A stretch of 64,000 nt of DNA from Lactiplantibacillus brownii (GTDB taxonomy: Bacteria > Bacillota > Bacilli > Lactobacillales > Lactobacillaceae): the NCBI RefSeq assembly GCF_031085375.1, contig NZ_JAVCWF010000001.1:682001-746000 (forward strand). Reading direction: 5' to 3'. The notes under the pieces are model-generated. The model had not been told where the DNA came from. It did no database searches and saw nothing but the letters and a program-made list of their open reading frames with translations. The stretch's first letter is position 1. Each line of letters starts with the position of its first letter. This document shows, piece after piece, positions 18,050 to 29,230 of this stretch. Position numbers and translations under genes: made by a program.

Positions 18050-18697
18050 ATGGGAATGCATCAATATTTACAAAGCTTGAGTAACTTAGAAACGATTCAA
18101 CGCGCACCGGGGTTCTTTAAGTATCAAAATCACTCCGTGGCGGCTCATTCGTTTAAAGTTGCGGAAACCGCACAATTTTTGGGGGACGTCGAAGAAAATG
18201 CCGGGAATCAAGTTAATTGGCGCTCTTTGTATGAAAAGGCGCTCAATCACGATTATAATGAACGATTTATTGGCGATATCAAGACGCCCGTCAAATACGC
18301 CACGGCTACCTTACGCGAGATGCTCGCGGATGTTGAACATAAGTTGTCACAAAACTTTGTTCAAAATGAAATTCCAACTGAGTTTCAGGCCGCCTATTCA
18401 CGGCGCTTGTCTGAAGGCAAAGATACCACTTTAGAAGGGCAAATCTTATCGGTCGCTGATAAGATCGACCTGTTGTATGAATCATTTGGTGAAATTCAAA
18501 AAGGTAATCCCGAACCTGTTTTTACGGATATTTATCAAGAGAGTTTGAAGACAATCGTGGCGTTCAAGCAACTCGCGAGTGTGCAATATTTCTTACAATC
18601 GGTCTTACCAGAAATGCTGGCAGAACCGTTTACGAACCAAGATAAACTGCAAGCACTGACGACCCAGATTTTAACGCCAAGCTCACAATCCGATTAA
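18050..18697 (+). CDS. HD-domain hydrolase (YfbR-like)
   Basis: 215 residues. The HD superfamily pattern is visible: H in HSVAAHSFKVA, paired HD in NHDYNERFIGDIKTPVK, and a later D in VADKIDLLYE. The 'GDIKTPVK' block is typical of YfbR-type 5'-deoxynucleotidases, though substrate cannot be set from sequence. AGGAAGGTGA lies 7 nt before ATG. Stands alone upstream of uvrB. Confidence 0.75.
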   Translation: MGMHQYLQSLSNLETIQRAPGFFKYQNHSVAAHSFKVAETAQFLGDVEENAGNQVNWRSLYEKALNHDYNERFIGDIKTPVKYATATLREMLADVEHKLSQNFVQNEIPTEFQAAYSRRLSEGKDTTLEGQILSVADKIDLLYESFGEIQKGNPEPVFTDIYQESLKTIVAFKQLASVQYFLQSVLPEMLAEPFTNQDKLQALTTQILTPSSQSD

Positions 18698-18700
18698 TGG

Positions 18701-18714
18701 CGAAAGTATGTTCG
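18701..18714 (+). promoter_or_regulatory. LexA (DinR) box upstream of uvrB
   Basis: CGAAAGTATGTTCG matches the Gram-positive SOS box CGAACNNNNGTTCG with one mismatch. It sits in the spacer/-35 region of an extended -10 promoter, TGC-TAAAAT (18718-18726). Confidence 0.65.
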
Positions 18715-18744
18715 ATGTGCTAAAATGAATAGCGATTTGTAGTT

Positions 18745-18774
18745 GATAGGGAAGCGTGCGCTTGCCTATTTTTT
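18745..18774 (+). terminator. Hairpin with T-run between the SOS promoter and uvrB
   Basis: ATAGG-g-AAGCG tg CGCTT-g-CCTAT followed by T6. It lies about 20 bp downstream of the putative SOS promoter and 55 bp before uvrB, so it either ends the HD gene transcript or attenuates uvrB. Confidence 0.65.
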
Positions 18775-18828
18775 ATGCCGCTTCAGGACTAATAAGAAAA
18801 TTTAAACGCTTCAAAGGAGGAGTCGCTT

Positions 18829-20832
18829 TTGATCGATCGAGTTGATGATAACAAGTTTGACCTAGTTTCAGACTATCAGCCAACGGGGGACCAACCCCAA
18901 GCTATCCAAAAATTAACGGCAGGCTTAGATGCTGGCGAAAAGGAACAGATTTTGCTAGGCGCAACGGGGACTGGGAAAACGTTTACGATTTCCAATGTGA
19001 TTGCCCAGGAAAATAAACCGACGTTGATTTTATCGCATAACAAGACGTTAGCCGGCCAATTATATGGTGAATTTAAGAAGTTTTTCCCCAATAACGCCGT
19101 TGAATACTTTGTCAGTTACTATGATTATTATCAACCGGAAGCGTACGTGCCTTCGAGTGATACTTATATTGAAAAAGACTCAGCCATCAATGATGAAATT
19201 GATAAGTTACGACATTCGGCAACGAGTTCATTGTTGGAACGTAATGATGTGATTGTGGTGGCGTCTGTTTCCAGTATATTCGGTTTAGGTGATCCTACCG
19301 AATATAAGAACCACGTGGTATCACTACGTGTTGGGATGGAAATTGACCGTAATGAGTTATTACGTAAATTAGTGGATATTCAGTTTGACCGCAATGATAT
19401 TGATTTTCAACGGGGCCGCTTTCGTGTCCATGGTGACGTGGTTGAAATCTTCCCCGCGTCACGTGATGATCACGCGTTACGTGTTGAATTTTTCGGCGAT
19501 GAGATCGACCGGATTCGTGAAATTGATGCGTTGACAGGTGAAGTCGTGGCTGACCGCGATCATGTCGCAATTTTCCCAGCCACCCACTTTATGACTAACG
19601 ATGACATTATGGAACATGCCATTAATGGCATTGAAGATGAATTAACTCATCGTCTGAAAGAACTTGACGATGACGGTAAGTTGCTAGAAGCGCAACGGCT
19701 CAAGCAACGGACGACCTATGATATTGAAATGCTCCGTGAAATGGGTTATACCAGTGGGATCGAAAACTATTCACGTTTTATGGATGGTCGTAAGCCAGGT
19801 GAACCACCGTATACCTTAATGGATTTCTTCCCGAAAGACTTTTTAATGGTCGTGGATGAATCACATGTAACGATGCCCCAAGTCCGGGGGATGTACAATG
19901 GTGACCGGGCACGGAAACAAATGTTGGTGGATTATGGTTTCCGGTTGCCAAGTGCATTGGATAACCGACCATTAAAGCTTGAAGAAGTAGAGCAACATAT
20001 CAATCAAGTTGTCTACATGTCTGCGACGCCAGGCCCATATGAAATGGGTCGGACGAAGCATGTCGTGCAACAAATTATTCGACCAACCGGATTGTTGGAT
20101 CCTACTATTGAAATTCGGCCAATTATGGGTCAAATTGATGATTTAGTTGGTGAAATCAATAAGCGTATTGACCGCAATGAACGGGTCTTTATTACGACCT
20201 TGACGAAGAAAATGTCGGAAGATTTGACGGACTACCTTAAAGATTTAGGGATCAAGGTTCAATATCTACACAGTGATATTAAGACGCTAGAACGAACTAA
20301 GATTATTCGTGATCTACGATTAGGGAAGTTTGATGTCTTAGTCGGGATTAACCTCTTGCGTGAAGGGATCGATGTGCCGGAAGTTTCATTAGTCGCGATT
20401 TTGGATGCGGACAAGGAAGGCTTCTTGCGTAATGAACGTTCCTTGATTCAAACCATTGGTCGGGCGGCCAGAAACGAACATGGGGCCGTGATCATGTATG
20501 CGGACTCAACGACTGACTCGATGCAAGCTGCGATTGATGAGACCGCGCGTCGACGTCAGATTCAGGAAAAGTACAATGAAGTTCATCATATTACACCGCA
20601 TACGATCAAAAAGGCGATTCCAGACTTAATTGCCTCGACTAAGAACACGTCTGATGCGGGTAAAAAGGATGATTTCTTGGAAACCGACTTTGATGATATG
20701 ACGCATGAACAACAATTAGATATGATCAGTAAATTAGAAGAACAGATGAAGACCGCGGCCAAGAAGCTCGACTTCGAACAAGCCGCGACGTTACGGGATA
20801 CCGTAATGGAATTGAAAGCACAGATTAGCTAG
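18829..20832 (+). CDS. uvrB: Excinuclease ABC subunit B
   Basis: Damage-verification helicase of nucleotide excision repair; it is loaded by UvrA and recruits UvrC. 667 residues: Walker [11 protein letters not shown] near 45, beta-hairpin region [16 protein letters not shown]-type box VVDESH, helicase motif VI (QTIGRAARN), and C-terminal UVR domain ([20 protein letters not shown]). TTG start behind AAAGGAGG. Forms an operon with uvrA (12-bp gap). Confidence 0.97.
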   Translation: MIDRVDDNKFDLVSDYQPTGDQPQAIQKLTAGLDAGEKEQILLGATGTGKTFTISNVIAQENKPTLILSHNKTLAGQLYGEFKKFFPNNAVEYFVSYYDYYQPEAYVPSSDTYIEKDSAINDEIDKLRHSATSSLLERNDVIVVASVSSIFGLGDPTEYKNHVVSLRVGMEIDRNELLRKLVDIQFDRNDIDFQRGRFRVHGDVVEIFPASRDDHALRVEFFGDEIDRIREIDALTGEVVADRDHVAIFPATHFMTNDDIMEHAINGIEDELTHRLKELDDDGKLLEAQRLKQRTTYDIEMLREMGYTSGIENYSRFMDGRKPGEPPYTLMDFFPKDFLMVVDESHVTMPQVRGMYNGDRARKQMLVDYGFRLPSALDNRPLKLEEVEQHINQVVYMSATPGPYEMGRTKHVVQQIIRPTGLLDPTIEIRPIMGQIDDLVGEINKRIDRNERVFITTLTKKMSEDLTDYLKDLGIKVQYLHSDIKTLERTKIIRDLRLGKFDVLVGINLLREGIDVPEVSLVAILDADKEGFLRNERSLIQTIGRAARNEHGAVIMYADSTTDSMQAAIDETARRRQIQEKYNEVHHITPHTIKKAIPDLIASTKNTSDAGKKDDFLETDFDDMTHEQQLDMISKLEEQMKTAAKKLDFEQAATLRDTVMELKAQIS

Positions 20833-20844
20833 GAGGTCCTTTTT

Positions 20845-23700
20845 TTGGCAAACGATAAGATTGTCATCCATGGCGCCCGCGCCCATAATTTAAAGAATAT
20901 TGATGTCACGATTCCACGTAATAAACTGGTCGTCGTGACCGGGCTGTCCGGTTCCGGTAAGAGTTCGTTGGCTTTTGATACGCTGTATGCGGAGGGTCAA
21001 CGGCGCTACGTTGAAAGTTTGTCGGCGTATGCGCGACAATTCTTAGGTCAAATGCAGAAGCCCGATGTTGATTCAATTGATGGGCTGAGTCCCGCAATCT
21101 CGATTGATCAGAAGACGACCTCTAAGAACCCGCGTTCAACGGTCGGGACGGTTACCGAAATTAATGATTACTTGCGGTTATTGTGGGCTCGTGTGGGGCA
21201 ACCAATTTGTCCTAACGATGGGACCTTGATTGCCAGTCAGACGGTTGAACAAATGGTTGACCGGGTCCAGAAACTACCTGAACGCACCAAACTTCAAATC
21301 TTGTCACCTATTGTGCGTGAGAAGAAGGGTGAACATAAGAAGATTTTTGAAAAGATCAAACGTGAAGGCTTTGTTCGAATCCGTGTTGACGGTGAAACGC
21401 ATGACATTAGTGAAACTTTTGACTTAAATAAAAATCAAAAACACACGATTCAGATCGTCATCGACCGAATCGTGGTTAAACCTGGAGACCGTTCACGGTT
21501 ATTTGATTCCTTTGAAGCAGCTCTACGGTTAAGTGGGGGTTATGCGATCGCGGATGTTATCGGCGGTGACCCTATTCTGTTTTCTGAACACTACGCTTGC
21601 CCAGTCTGTGGTTTTACAGTTGGCGAACTTGAACCACGTTTGTTCTCATTTAATGCCCCCCAAGGCGCTTGCCCAGATTGTGAAGGCTTAGGCGTGAAGT
21701 TGGAAGTTGATGAAGATTTAGTCGTTCCCGATAAGAGTTTGACCTTGGGCGAAGGCGCGTTGTTGCCATGGAACCCAATCAGCTCGCAATATTATCCTGA
21801 AATGTTGAAACAAGCTTGTGAGCAGTTGAAGATTCCACTGGATGTGCCATATGAAGACTTATCCAAGGCTGACCAACAAACGGTTTTATACGGGTCCAAT
21901 GGCAAAAAGTTCCATTTTCATTATCAGAATGATTTTGGTGGTGTGCGTGATGTTGACGCTGTCTTTGAAGGTGTCATTAATAACGTTGACCGTCGTTATC
22001 ATGAAACAAATAGTGACTTCACTCGCGACGTGATGCGGAAATACATGACGGAATTAACTTGTCAGACTTGTCATGGGTTCCGATTAAACCGCAAAGCCTT
22101 GGCAGTTAAAGTGGGTGGCGAACACATTGGGACGATTTCTGATGAAGCCATCGGTGACGAATTAGCCTTCTTTACGGGATTGAAATTGTCAGAACAAGAG
22201 CTGGTGATTGCTAAGCCGATTTTGAAGGAAATTCATGATCGACTGACTTTCTTACAAAATGTTGGGCTGGCATACTTGACGTTAAGTCGGGCGGCACGGA
22301 CGCTATCTGGTGGGGAAGCCCAACGGATTCGGTTAGCGACGCAGATTGGCTCGAATTTATCTGGGGTGCTCTATATCCTAGATGAACCTTCGATTGGGTT
22401 ACATCAACGTGATAATGACCGCTTGATCAGTTCACTCAAAAAGATGCGTGATCTTGGAAATACCTTGATTGTCGTTGAACATGATGAAGATACGATGCGG
22501 GCAGCGGATTATATCATTGATATTGGTCCGGGTGCCGGTGAAAATGGTGGCGAAGTAATGGCTGCCGGAACACCAAAACAAGTCGCACGGTCACGCAAAT
22601 CATTAACTGGTCAGTATTTAGCTGGCAAGAAGTTTATTCCAGTACCGACTAAACGCCGCGCTGGCAATGGTAAGAAGATTCGCATCACGGGCGCTGCTGA
22701 AAACAACTTAAAGCAGATCGATGTTGATTTCCCATTGGGTGAATTTGTTGTGGTCACCGGGGTCTCCGGTTCCGGTAAATCAACCTTAGTCAACGATATT
22801 TTGAAGCGTGCGTTAGCACAGAAATTGAATCATAACTCGGAAAAACCTGGTAAATACAAGTCAATCAGTGGAGTCAAGAATATTGAACGACTTGTAAACA
22901 TTGATCAGAGCCCAATTGGCCGGACACCACGGAGTAATCCAGCGACTTATACCGGCGTTTTCGATAATATTCGGGATCTCTTTGCCCAAACCAACGAAGC
23001 TAAATTACGTGGTTATCAAAAGGGTCGTTTCAGTTTCAACATCAAGGGTGGCCGTTGCGAAGCCTGTCATGGTGATGGGATTCTAAAGATTGAAATGAAC
23101 TTTTTACCCGATGTTTTTGTGCCATGTGAGGTTTGTCATGGCAAGCAATATAATTCAGAAACTTTGGAAGTGGAATATAAAGGCAAAAACATTGCGGATG
23201 TCTTAAAGATGACGGCTTCAGAAGCCTTGAAATTCTTTGAACCGATTCCAAAAATTCGTCGTAAGTTGCAGACGTTGGTTGATGTGGGGCTCGGTTATGT
23301 CAAGCTTGGCCAACCAGCCACGACCTTATCTGGTGGTGAAGCCCAACGGATGAAGTTGGCCTCAGAATTGCACAAGCAACAGTCTGGGAAGAATTTCTAT
23401 ATTTTGGACGAACCAACAACTGGGTTGCATACGGAAGATATTCGCCGTTTGATTGGCGTACTGGAACGTCTCGTGGATGCGGGCAATACGGTTTTGATTA
23501 TTGAACATAATCTCGATGTCGTGAAGTCGGCAGATCACCTGATCGATCTCGGTCCAGAAGGTGGCGCGGGTGGCGGTCAAGTCGTCGCAACTGGGACGCC
23601 TGAAGAAATTGCCGCGGTGCCAGAAAGCTATACCGGTCAGTATTTGAAGCCAGTCTTGGAACGTGATAAGGCACGTGAAGCCGCAGCGACTGCCAAATAA
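20845..23700 (+). CDS. uvrA: Excinuclease ABC subunit A
   Basis: ABC-type ATPase that scans DNA for lesions as a UvrA2B complex. 951 residues with two ATPase halves: Walker [10 protein letters not shown] near 31 and GVSGSGKST near 640, two signature motifs (TLSGGEAQR) and Walker B ILDEP. Zinc-finger Cys pairs CPVC...CPDC and CEAC...CEVC are intact, as is CQTC. TTG start behind AGGAGG. Confidence 0.97.
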   Translation: MANDKIVIHGARAHNLKNIDVTIPRNKLVVVTGLSGSGKSSLAFDTLYAEGQRRYVESLSAYARQFLGQMQKPDVDSIDGLSPAISIDQKTTSKNPRSTVGTVTEINDYLRLLWARVGQPICPNDGTLIASQTVEQMVDRVQKLPERTKLQILSPIVREKKGEHKKIFEKIKREGFVRIRVDGETHDISETFDLNKNQKHTIQIVIDRIVVKPGDRSRLFDSFEAALRLSGGYAIADVIGGDPILFSEHYACPVCGFTVGELEPRLFSFNAPQGACPDCEGLGVKLEVDEDLVVPDKSLTLGEGALLPWNPISSQYYPEMLKQACEQLKIPLDVPYEDLSKADQQTVLYGSNGKKFHFHYQNDFGGVRDVDAVFEGVINNVDRRYHETNSDFTRDVMRKYMTELTCQTCHGFRLNRKALAVKVGGEHIGTISDEAIGDELAFFTGLKLSEQELVIAKPILKEIHDRLTFLQNVGLAYLTLSRAARTLSGGEAQRIRLATQIGSNLSGVLYILDEPSIGLHQRDNDRLISSLKKMRDLGNTLIVVEHDEDTMRAADYIIDIGPGAGENGGEVMAAGTPKQVARSRKSLTGQYLAGKKFIPVPTKRRAGNGKKIRITGAAENNLKQIDVDFPLGEFVVVTGVSGSGKSTLVNDILKRALAQKLNHNSEKPGKYKSISGVKNIERLVNIDQSPIGRTPRSNPATYTGVFDNIRDLFAQTNEAKLRGYQKGRFSFNIKGGRCEACHGDGILKIEMNFLPDVFVPCEVCHGKQYNSETLEVEYKGKNIADVLKMTASEALKFFEPIPKIRRKLQTLVDVGLGYVKLGQPATTLSGGEAQRMKLASELHKQQSGKNFYILDEPTTGLHTEDIRRLIGVLERLVDAGNTVLIIEHNLDVVKSADHLIDLGPEGGAGGGQVVATGTPEEIAAVPESYTGQYLKPVLERDKAREAAATAK

Positions 23701-23760
23701 TCTTTAGATTGTGCTACACTAAGATTGTTATGAGAATTTAAATAGAGGAGTGTTTTAGAT

Positions 23761-24237
23761 ATGGCTAAAGTTGAAAGTTTTACATTAGATCATACGAAAG
23801 TTTTAGCACCATACGTGCGCAAAATTACGGTCGAACATGGCGAAAAAGGTGACGCCATCACTAACTTTGATCTACGGTTAGTTCAACCCAATAAAACAGC
23901 GATCGATACGGCTGGGTTACACACGATTGAACACATGTTGGCTGGCTTATTGCGTGATCGCATGAGCGGCGTGATTGACTGTTCACCATTTGGTTGCCGG
24001 ACTGGTTTCCATTTGATCACTTGGGGTGAACACAGCACGGAAGAGGTTGCTAAAGCTTTGAAGTTCTCGTTAGAATTCATTGCCGGTCCTGCTGAATGGA
24101 AAGACGTTCAAGGGACGACCATTGACAGTTGTGGGAACTACAAGGATCATTCTTTGTTCTCAGCGAAGGAATGGGCTAAATTGATCTTGTCACAAGGCAT
24201 TTCATCTGACCCATTTGTGCGTAAAGTCGTAGAATAA
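23761..24237 (+). CDS. luxS: S-ribosylhomocysteine lyase (AI-2 synthase)
   Basis: Cleaves S-ribosylhomocysteine to homocysteine and DPD, the AI-2 precursor, in the activated methyl cycle. 158 residues, full length. Metal ligands His54 and His58 in LHTIEHML and Cys124 in DSCGNYKDH; catalytic Cys79 in FGCRTGF. Monocistronic with its own terminator. Confidence 0.97.
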   Translation: MAKVESFTLDHTKVLAPYVRKITVEHGEKGDAITNFDLRLVQPNKTAIDTAGLHTIEHMLAGLLRDRMSGVIDCSPFGCRTGFHLITWGEHSTEEVAKALKFSLEFIAGPAEWKDVQGTTIDSCGNYKDHSLFSAKEWAKLILSQGISSDPFVRKVVE

Positions 24238-24257
24238 CGTTTAACTTGTTTTTGATA

Positions 24258-24303
24258 AAAGATGTGTTGATCAACATTTTGTTGGCCAACGCATCTTTTT
24301 TTA
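24258..24303 (+). terminator. Terminator after luxS
   Basis: AAAAGATGTGTTG / CAACGCATCTTTT with one G-U, T-rich tail. Confidence 0.8.
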
Positions 24304-24344
24304 TGCTTTGAAAATGAGACTGAAAATACATAATACGATGAATA

Positions 24345-24402
24345 AGTGTATAAATATTCTCAAATTAACTGAATATTTGAAAAATAACGAATATTTTATA
24401 AA
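24345..24402 (+). promoter_or_regulatory. Tandem ARG-box-like operators upstream of argGH
   Basis: Three AT-rich segments resemble ArgR half-sites (TGAAT-W4-ATTCA): GTGTATAAATATTCTC (24346-24361), ACTGAATATTTGAAAA (24368-24383) and AACGAATATTTTATAA (24386-24401). They lie just upstream of the argG promoter, as expected for arginine repression. Confidence 0.5.
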
Positions 24403-24407
24403 AATCG

Positions 24408-24436
24408 TTGCATAAAGTTAAATCAGGTGGTACGAT
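24408..24436 (+). promoter_or_regulatory. argGH promoter
   Basis: TTGCAT (24408-24413), 17-bp spacer, TACGAT (24431-24436) with extended -10 TGG; 45 bp before argG. Confidence 0.6.
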
Positions 24437-24480
24437 ACTGTCATTGATAAATAAGACATTAATTTTGGAGGTACAACGCA

Positions 24481-25716
24481 ATGGTCAAACAAAATGATAA
24501 AATTATTCTCGCTTATTCAGGTGGTCTGGATACGTCAGTCGCAATTAGTTGGTTAAAGGACAAGGGCTACGATGTGGTTGCTTGCTGTATTGATGTTGGT
24601 GAAGGTAAAGATATGGCTGCCATCAAAAACAAAGCCTTACAATTAGGCGCGGTCTCATCATATATGATCGATGCAAAACAAGAATTCGCTGAAGAATATG
24701 CCTTGATTGCTTTACAAGGCCACACCTTGTATGAAGGCGAATATCCGTTAGTTTCAGCGTTGTCACGGCCATTAATTGCTAAGAAGTTAGTCACCTTAGC
24801 TAAAAAAGAACAAGCAGTTGCGATTGCCCATGGCTGTACCGGCAAGGGTAATGACCAAGTTCGTTTTGAAGTGGCAATTCATGCTTTGGCACCAGATATT
24901 AAGATTGAAGCGCCGGTTCGTGACTGGCACTGGTCACGTGAAGAAGAAATTGATTATGCTAAAAAGCACAATATTCCAGTACCAATTAATTTGGACAGCC
25001 CTTACTCGATTGATGAAAACCTTTGGGGTCGAGCCAACGAATGTGGCATCTTGGAAGATCCATGGGAAGGGGCACCAGCCGATGCCTTTGATCGGACTAA
25101 AGCGTTAGCCGACACACCTGACAAGCCAACTGTTCTCGAAATTACGTTTGAAGCTGGGGTGCCAGTTGCCTTAGATGGCGAAAACTTGAACTTAGCTGAT
25201 TTAATCGTTAAGTTGGATAAAATTGCGGGTGAACATGGGATTGGCCGAATCGATCATATCGAAAACCGGTTAGTCGGGATCAAATCACGTGAAGTTTATG
25301 AAGCACCTGCAGCGACTGTTTTATTAAAGGCGCACAAAGATTTGGAAGATTTGACTTTTGAACGTGAGTTAGCACATTTTAAACCAATCATTGAACAAAA
25401 GCTCGCCGATACCATTTATAATGGCCTTTGGTTCTCACCTTTGATGGATGCCATGATGGCCTTCTTAAAGGAGACGCAACAAGTTGTAAATGGCGTTGTT
25501 CGGGTTCAGTTATTCAAAGGTAACGTGATTACTGAAGGTCGGAAGTCACCAAATTCTTTATATGACAAGAATTTGGCAACTTACACAGCCGCTGACGAAT
25601 TTGATCAACAAGCTGCTGTTGGTTTTATCAAGCTTTGGGGCCTACCAACGCAAGTTAATGCGCAAGTTCAAGCCAAGGCCCAAGCTGAAGCCAAAGCCAC
25701 TAAGGAACATGCCTAA
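24481..25716 (+). CDS. argG: Argininosuccinate synthase
   Basis: Joins citrulline and aspartate using ATP in arginine biosynthesis. 411 residues. P-loop-like pyrophosphatase motif [11 protein letters not shown] near residue 10, and the family block [12 protein letters not shown]. The last ~20 residues are an Ala/Lys/Gln-rich tail beyond the usual ~400-residue length. Overlaps argH (ATGA type) for translational coupling. Confidence 0.96.
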   Translation: MVKQNDKIILAYSGGLDTSVAISWLKDKGYDVVACCIDVGEGKDMAAIKNKALQLGAVSSYMIDAKQEFAEEYALIALQGHTLYEGEYPLVSALSRPLIAKKLVTLAKKEQAVAIAHGCTGKGNDQVRFEVAIHALAPDIKIEAPVRDWHWSREEEIDYAKKHNIPVPINLDSPYSIDENLWGRANECGILEDPWEGAPADAFDRTKALADTPDKPTVLEITFEAGVPVALDGENLNLADLIVKLDKIAGEHGIGRIDHIENRLVGIKSREVYEAPAATVLLKAHKDLEDLTFERELAHFKPIIEQKLADTIYNGLWFSPLMDAMMAFLKETQQVVNGVVRVQLFKGNVITEGRKSPNSLYDKNLATYTAADEFDQQAAVGFIKLWGLPTQVNAQVQAKAQAEAKATKEHA

Positions 25717-27122
25717 TGAGTACCAAAAAGCTTTGGGGCGGCCGGTTCACTGAAACGGGCGCCAAGTATGTGGATGATTTTGGTGCTTCAATCGGGTTTG
25801 ATCAGTTGTTGGCCGCAGAAGATATTACCGGGTCATTAGCACATGTTAAAATGCTCAAGAAAACGGGTATTTTGGACGCGGGCGATGTTGACCAAATTGT
25901 GGCCGGCCTAGAAAAACTCGCACAGAAATTGCAAAAAGGTGAACTTGAATTCTCGACGGTCAACGAAGACATTCATATGAACATTGAATCGTTATTGACA
26001 GCTGAGATTGGCCCCGTTGCGGGTAAATTGCATACGGCACGTTCACGTAATGACCAAGTTGCCACGGATTTTCATTTATACATGAAACATCAATTGCCAA
26101 AAATTTTGGATCGGTTGCATGACTTGGAAACCGTCCTCGTGGAAAAAGCGAGCGAGAACGTAGAAACGATTATGCCAGGTTACACACACTTGCAACACGC
26201 ACAACCCATCTCATATGCGCATTATTTACTGGCTTATTATCAGATGTTCAAGCGGGACATGGAACGTTTTGAATTCAATATGCAGCATACTGATATTTCA
26301 CCTTTGGGTGCGGCGGCCTTGGCAGGGACAACTTTCCCAATTGATCGGGAATATAGCGCGAAACTATTAGGGTTCAGTGCGGTTTATCATAACAGTTTGG
26401 ACGCGGTTTCTGATCGAGATTTCGTTTTGGAATTTTTGAGTAATGCTTCAATTTTGATGATGCACCTCTCACGCTTCTGCGAAGAAATCGTTTCTTGGAG
26501 CAGTTATGAATTTAACTATTTGAGCTTGAGCGATCAGTTCTCAACCGGTAGTTCGATCATGCCACAAAAGAAGAACCCGGATATGGCTGAATTAATTCGG
26601 GGTAAATCTGGTCGGGTCTACGGCAACTTAATGGGGTTATTGACCGTTATGAAAGCTATTCCACTCGCGTATAACAAGGATCTGCAAGAAGATAAAGAGG
26701 GCGCCTTTGATACGGTCAACACGGTGTTGACGAGTTTACATGTGTTTACTGGCATGCTGGCGACCCTAACCGTTAATGAAGCCCGGATGGCACATGCTAC
26801 CACCAACGATTTCTCAAATGCGACTGAGTTGGCAGATTATCTTGCTAACAAGGGGATTCCGTTCCGCCAAGCCCATGCGATTGTGGGCAAGCTGGTCTTG
26901 GATGGATTGAAAAAGAATCGACCGTTGCAGGATATTCCGTTAGCGGAATATAAGGAAATTTCACCATTAATTGATGAGGATGTCTATCATGATTTAGACG
27001 CCAAAGTTGCGGTTGAACGGCGACACTCCTTAGGCGGTACCGGTTTTGATCAAATTAAAGCAGAACTCAAGCGTGCCAATCAACAACTGGCAGCGTACCA
27101 ATCGCCTGATCGCGATAATTAA
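25716..27122 (+). CDS. argH: Argininosuccinate lyase
   Basis: Splits argininosuccinate to arginine and fumarate, the last step of the pathway. 468 residues. Fumarase-superfamily signature [12 protein letters not shown] near 282, [13 protein letters not shown], and the catalytic-His region [10 protein letters not shown]. Its start overlaps the argG stop by one base. argGH is separate from the rest of the arginine genes, so citrulline is supplied elsewhere. Confidence 0.97.
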   Translation: MSTKKLWGGRFTETGAKYVDDFGASIGFDQLLAAEDITGSLAHVKMLKKTGILDAGDVDQIVAGLEKLAQKLQKGELEFSTVNEDIHMNIESLLTAEIGPVAGKLHTARSRNDQVATDFHLYMKHQLPKILDRLHDLETVLVEKASENVETIMPGYTHLQHAQPISYAHYLLAYYQMFKRDMERFEFNMQHTDISPLGAAALAGTTFPIDREYSAKLLGFSAVYHNSLDAVSDRDFVLEFLSNASILMMHLSRFCEEIVSWSSYEFNYLSLSDQFSTGSSIMPQKKNPDMAELIRGKSGRVYGNLMGLLTVMKAIPLAYNKDLQEDKEGAFDTVNTVLTSLHVFTGMLATLTVNEARMAHATTNDFSNATELADYLANKGIPFRQAHAIVGKLVLDGLKKNRPLQDIPLAEYKEISPLIDEDVYHDLDAKVAVERRHSLGGTGFDQIKAELKRANQQLAAYQSPDRDN

Positions 27123-27152
27123 AATTGTTTATCAATTTGACCATTGATAGCG

Positions 27153-27184
27153 AAAAGGTCTGGGAAGTTTTCCCAGGCCTTTTC
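27153..27184. terminator. Terminator after argH
   Basis: AAAAGGTCTGGGAA / TTCCCAGGCCTTTT. Confidence 0.8.
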
Positions 27185-27264
27185 ATTTCGCTGAAAACAG
27201 TTGAAAACGATTGCAAGTGTGCGTGATTACCGGTATATTAAAAGCACTGAAGGAGTGATTTTTA

Positions 27265-27591
27265 ATGCCAAAAATGTTAGTAACGACTACGGAACAAGTT
27301 CCGGGTCAAACTTATGAAATTATTGGAGAAGTTTTCGGTGTCACGACGCAATCAAAAAACGTTTTCCGTAATATTGGTGCTTCCATGAAAAATATTGTAG
27401 GTGGCGAAGTCAAAGATTATACGAAAATGCTGGATGAAGCACGGGAAGCCGCGGTAGACCGGCTACGGACCAACGCGGCAGCACTCGGTGCGGATGCCGT
27501 CGTGATGATGCGCTTTGACTCTGGTTCGATCGGCACGGATATCCAATCTGTTGCGGCCTATGGGACTGCGGTGAAGTTTAAAGAAGTTTAA
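27265..27591 (+). CDS. YbjQ family (UPF0145, 'heavy-metal-binding' domain) protein
   Basis: 108 residues matching the small pentamer-forming YbjQ fold: [20 protein letters not shown] at the start, a Lys/Gly-rich loop ([12 protein letters not shown]), and [14 protein letters not shown]. These proteins are widespread, and despite the domain name no metal function is proven. RBS AAGGAG. Single gene. Confidence 0.8.
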   Translation: MPKMLVTTTEQVPGQTYEIIGEVFGVTTQSKNVFRNIGASMKNIVGGEVKDYTKMLDEAREAAVDRLRTNAAALGADAVVMMRFDSGSIGTDIQSVAAYGTAVKFKEV

Positions 27592-27595
27592 GTCG

Positions 27596-27644
27596 GTTCA
27601 TGGACTTCCAAAAAATTGGAAACTCTTTCATGAACTGGTATGAT
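27596..27644 (+). promoter_or_regulatory. Promoter with overlapping inverted repeat (DUF308 gene)
   Basis: TTGGAA (27616-27621), 17-bp spacer, TATGAT (27639-27644) with extended TGG. A nested dyad, GTTCATG...TTCCAA-AAAA-TTGGAA...CATGAAC (27596-27635), covers the -35 and spacer and looks like a repressor operator. Confidence 0.5.
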
Positions 27645-27676
27645 GGTACTAAAGAATATTGGAGATGTTATTTCGT

Positions 27677-28213
27677 ATGTTTAATGATCATCGTTGGGGC
27701 TTTGATTGGACCGAGTTCATGACGGGTATCGTGTTCCTAATCGCGGCCTATTTTGTCATGAAACAACCTAAAGCCGCGTTACTTAGTTTAGTTTTCTTAT
27801 TTGCGATTGCAGCCATTATTAGTGGGATTACTACGATTGGCGGTTATACTAAATTACGACGGGAGACCGGCCTCCGTGCCAATTTTGCACTCGTTTTTGC
27901 CGTCATTGATCTCTTAGTCGGGCTATTGTTCTTGTTCCATGCACCAACCGGTATCGTTGTTTTAGGTTATGTGTTTGCGTTCTGGTTCTTAATTGACTCA
28001 ATTGAACGCTTAGTCGTCGTCTCGCATTTACGTGTGCTCGGGATGGGCTACTACATCTTGTCATTGATTTTAGATATTTTAAGTTTAGCCATTGGGATTA
28101 TGTTGATCTTTAATCCACTTGTGGCGGCATTCTCATTTAATATCTTAGTCAGTGTTTACTTTGCCATTTTCGGGATTAACGCGATTTTAATTGCCTTTGC
28201 CCGGCGTAATTAG
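27677..28213 (+). CDS. DUF308 (HdeD-like) membrane protein
   Basis: 178 residues, six hydrophobic segments arranged as repeated pairs, with the DUF308 turn pattern (GI...A..F.FW.....I). HdeD-type proteins are linked to acid stress in enterobacteria; the role in lactobacilli is unknown. ATG at 27677 is used because GGAG (27661-27664) precedes it by 12 nt; TTG 27659 and ATG 27665 are upstream in frame without a usable site. Confidence 0.7.
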   Translation: MFNDHRWGFDWTEFMTGIVFLIAAYFVMKQPKAALLSLVFLFAIAAIISGITTIGGYTKLRRETGLRANFALVFAVIDLLVGLLFLFHAPTGIVVLGYVFAFWFLIDSIERLVVVSHLRVLGMGYYILSLILDILSLAIGIMLIFNPLVAAFSFNILVSVYFAIFGINAILIAFARRN

Positions 28214-28225
28214 GCTTAAATGGTT

Positions 28226-28264
28226 AAGCGGTTAGGCCAAAAGGTGGTCTAACCGCTTTATTTT
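28226..28264 (+). terminator. Terminator after the DUF308 gene
   Basis: AAGCGGTTAGGCC / GGTCTAACCGCTT with one G-U, T-rich tail. Confidence 0.75.
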
Positions 28265-28280
28265 AAAGTCATTCCGGGGC

Positions 28281-28310
28281 TTAGTGTAGAAATGACACGC
28301 CCGGTATGAT
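28281..28310 (+). promoter_or_regulatory. Probable promoter of rapZ-yvcK-whiA
   Basis: TTAGTG, 18-bp spacer, TATGAT (28305-28310); 36 bp before rapZ. Confidence 0.4.
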
Positions 28311-28345
28311 ATACTACCACCAATATGGATTGAAGGGGTTTTGTT

Positions 28346-29230
28346 ATGGCAGACTCATTACAATTAGTGATTGTCTCTGGAATGAGCGGTGCTGGTAAAA
28401 CAGTGGCCGTCCAGAGTTTCGAAGATTTAGGTTATTTTTGTATTGATAATATGCCGCCAGCCTTATTGCCAAAATTTTCCGAGTTAGTCGAAGAATCTGG
28501 GAAAATCAAAAAGGTCGCGTTGGTGATTGATTTACGATCACGCGCGTTTTATGACGAAATTATTGATATGTTGGCAAATTTGGATAATACCGATTTTGTA
28601 TCAACCAAGATTATCTTTTTAGACGCTTCTAATGAGGAATTAGTCTCACGTTATAAGGAAACGCGGCGGTCACATCCATTAGCAATGGAAGGCCGTATTA
28701 TGGATGGGGTGCGCAAAGAGCGGTCGTTATTAGGACCATTGAAGGATCGGGCGTCATATATTATTGATACGACGACGCTCACGCCACGTGAATTGCGTGA
28801 ATCAATCTTTGACAAGTTTGAAACGAGTGCGGATGAGACTTTTCACATTGAAGTCTTATCATTTGGGTTCAAGTATGGCTTGCCAATCGATGCCGATATC
28901 GTGATGGATGTCCGCTTCTTACCAAATCCATATTATTTACCAGAATTAAAAAATCAGACCGGTTTGGACAAGCCAGTCTATGATTACGTGATGCAACAAC
29001 CTGCGACTGAAAAGTTTTATCAACAATTTTTAGGCATGCTAGAAAGTATCATGCCAGGCTATGAAGCCGAAGGGAAAACTAGTTTGACGATTGCGATTGG
29101 TTGTACTGGTGGGCAACACCGTTCTGTGGCGTTAGCGAAGCGCATTGGTGAAGCCTTGGGGAAAACGTATAAGGTGCACATCAGTCATCGTGATATCGGC
29201 AAACGGAAGGAAACCGTTAATCGCTCATGA
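28346..29230 (+). CDS. rapZ: RapZ/YvcJ-family nucleotide-binding protein
   Basis: 294 residues. P-loop GMSGAGKT near residue 12 and the conserved C-terminal block [20 protein letters not shown]. coli RapZ is an RNase adaptor for GlmZ sRNA; B. subtilis YvcJ is a GTPase affecting competence. Which role applies here is unknown. Forms the conserved rapZ-yvcK-whiA operon; overlaps yvcK by four bases. Confidence 0.93.
   Translation: MADSLQLVIVSGMSGAGKTVAVQSFEDLGYFCIDNMPPALLPKFSELVEESGKIKKVALVIDLRSRAFYDEIIDMLANLDNTDFVSTKIIFLDASNEELVSRYKETRRSHPLAMEGRIMDGVRKERSLLGPLKDRASYIIDTTTLTPRELRESIFDKFETSADETFHIEVLSFGFKYGLPIDADIVMDVRFLPNPYYLPELKNQTGLDKPVYDYVMQQPATEKFYQQFLGMLESIMPGYEAEGKTSLTIAIGCTGGQHRSVALAKRIGEALGKTYKVHISHRDIGKRKETVNRS

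Noticed and set aside
24304..24480. T-box or other riboswitch upstream of argG
   Set aside because: No T-box TGGNACCGCG-type motif or terminator hairpin; the AT-rich repeats fit ArgR operators better.
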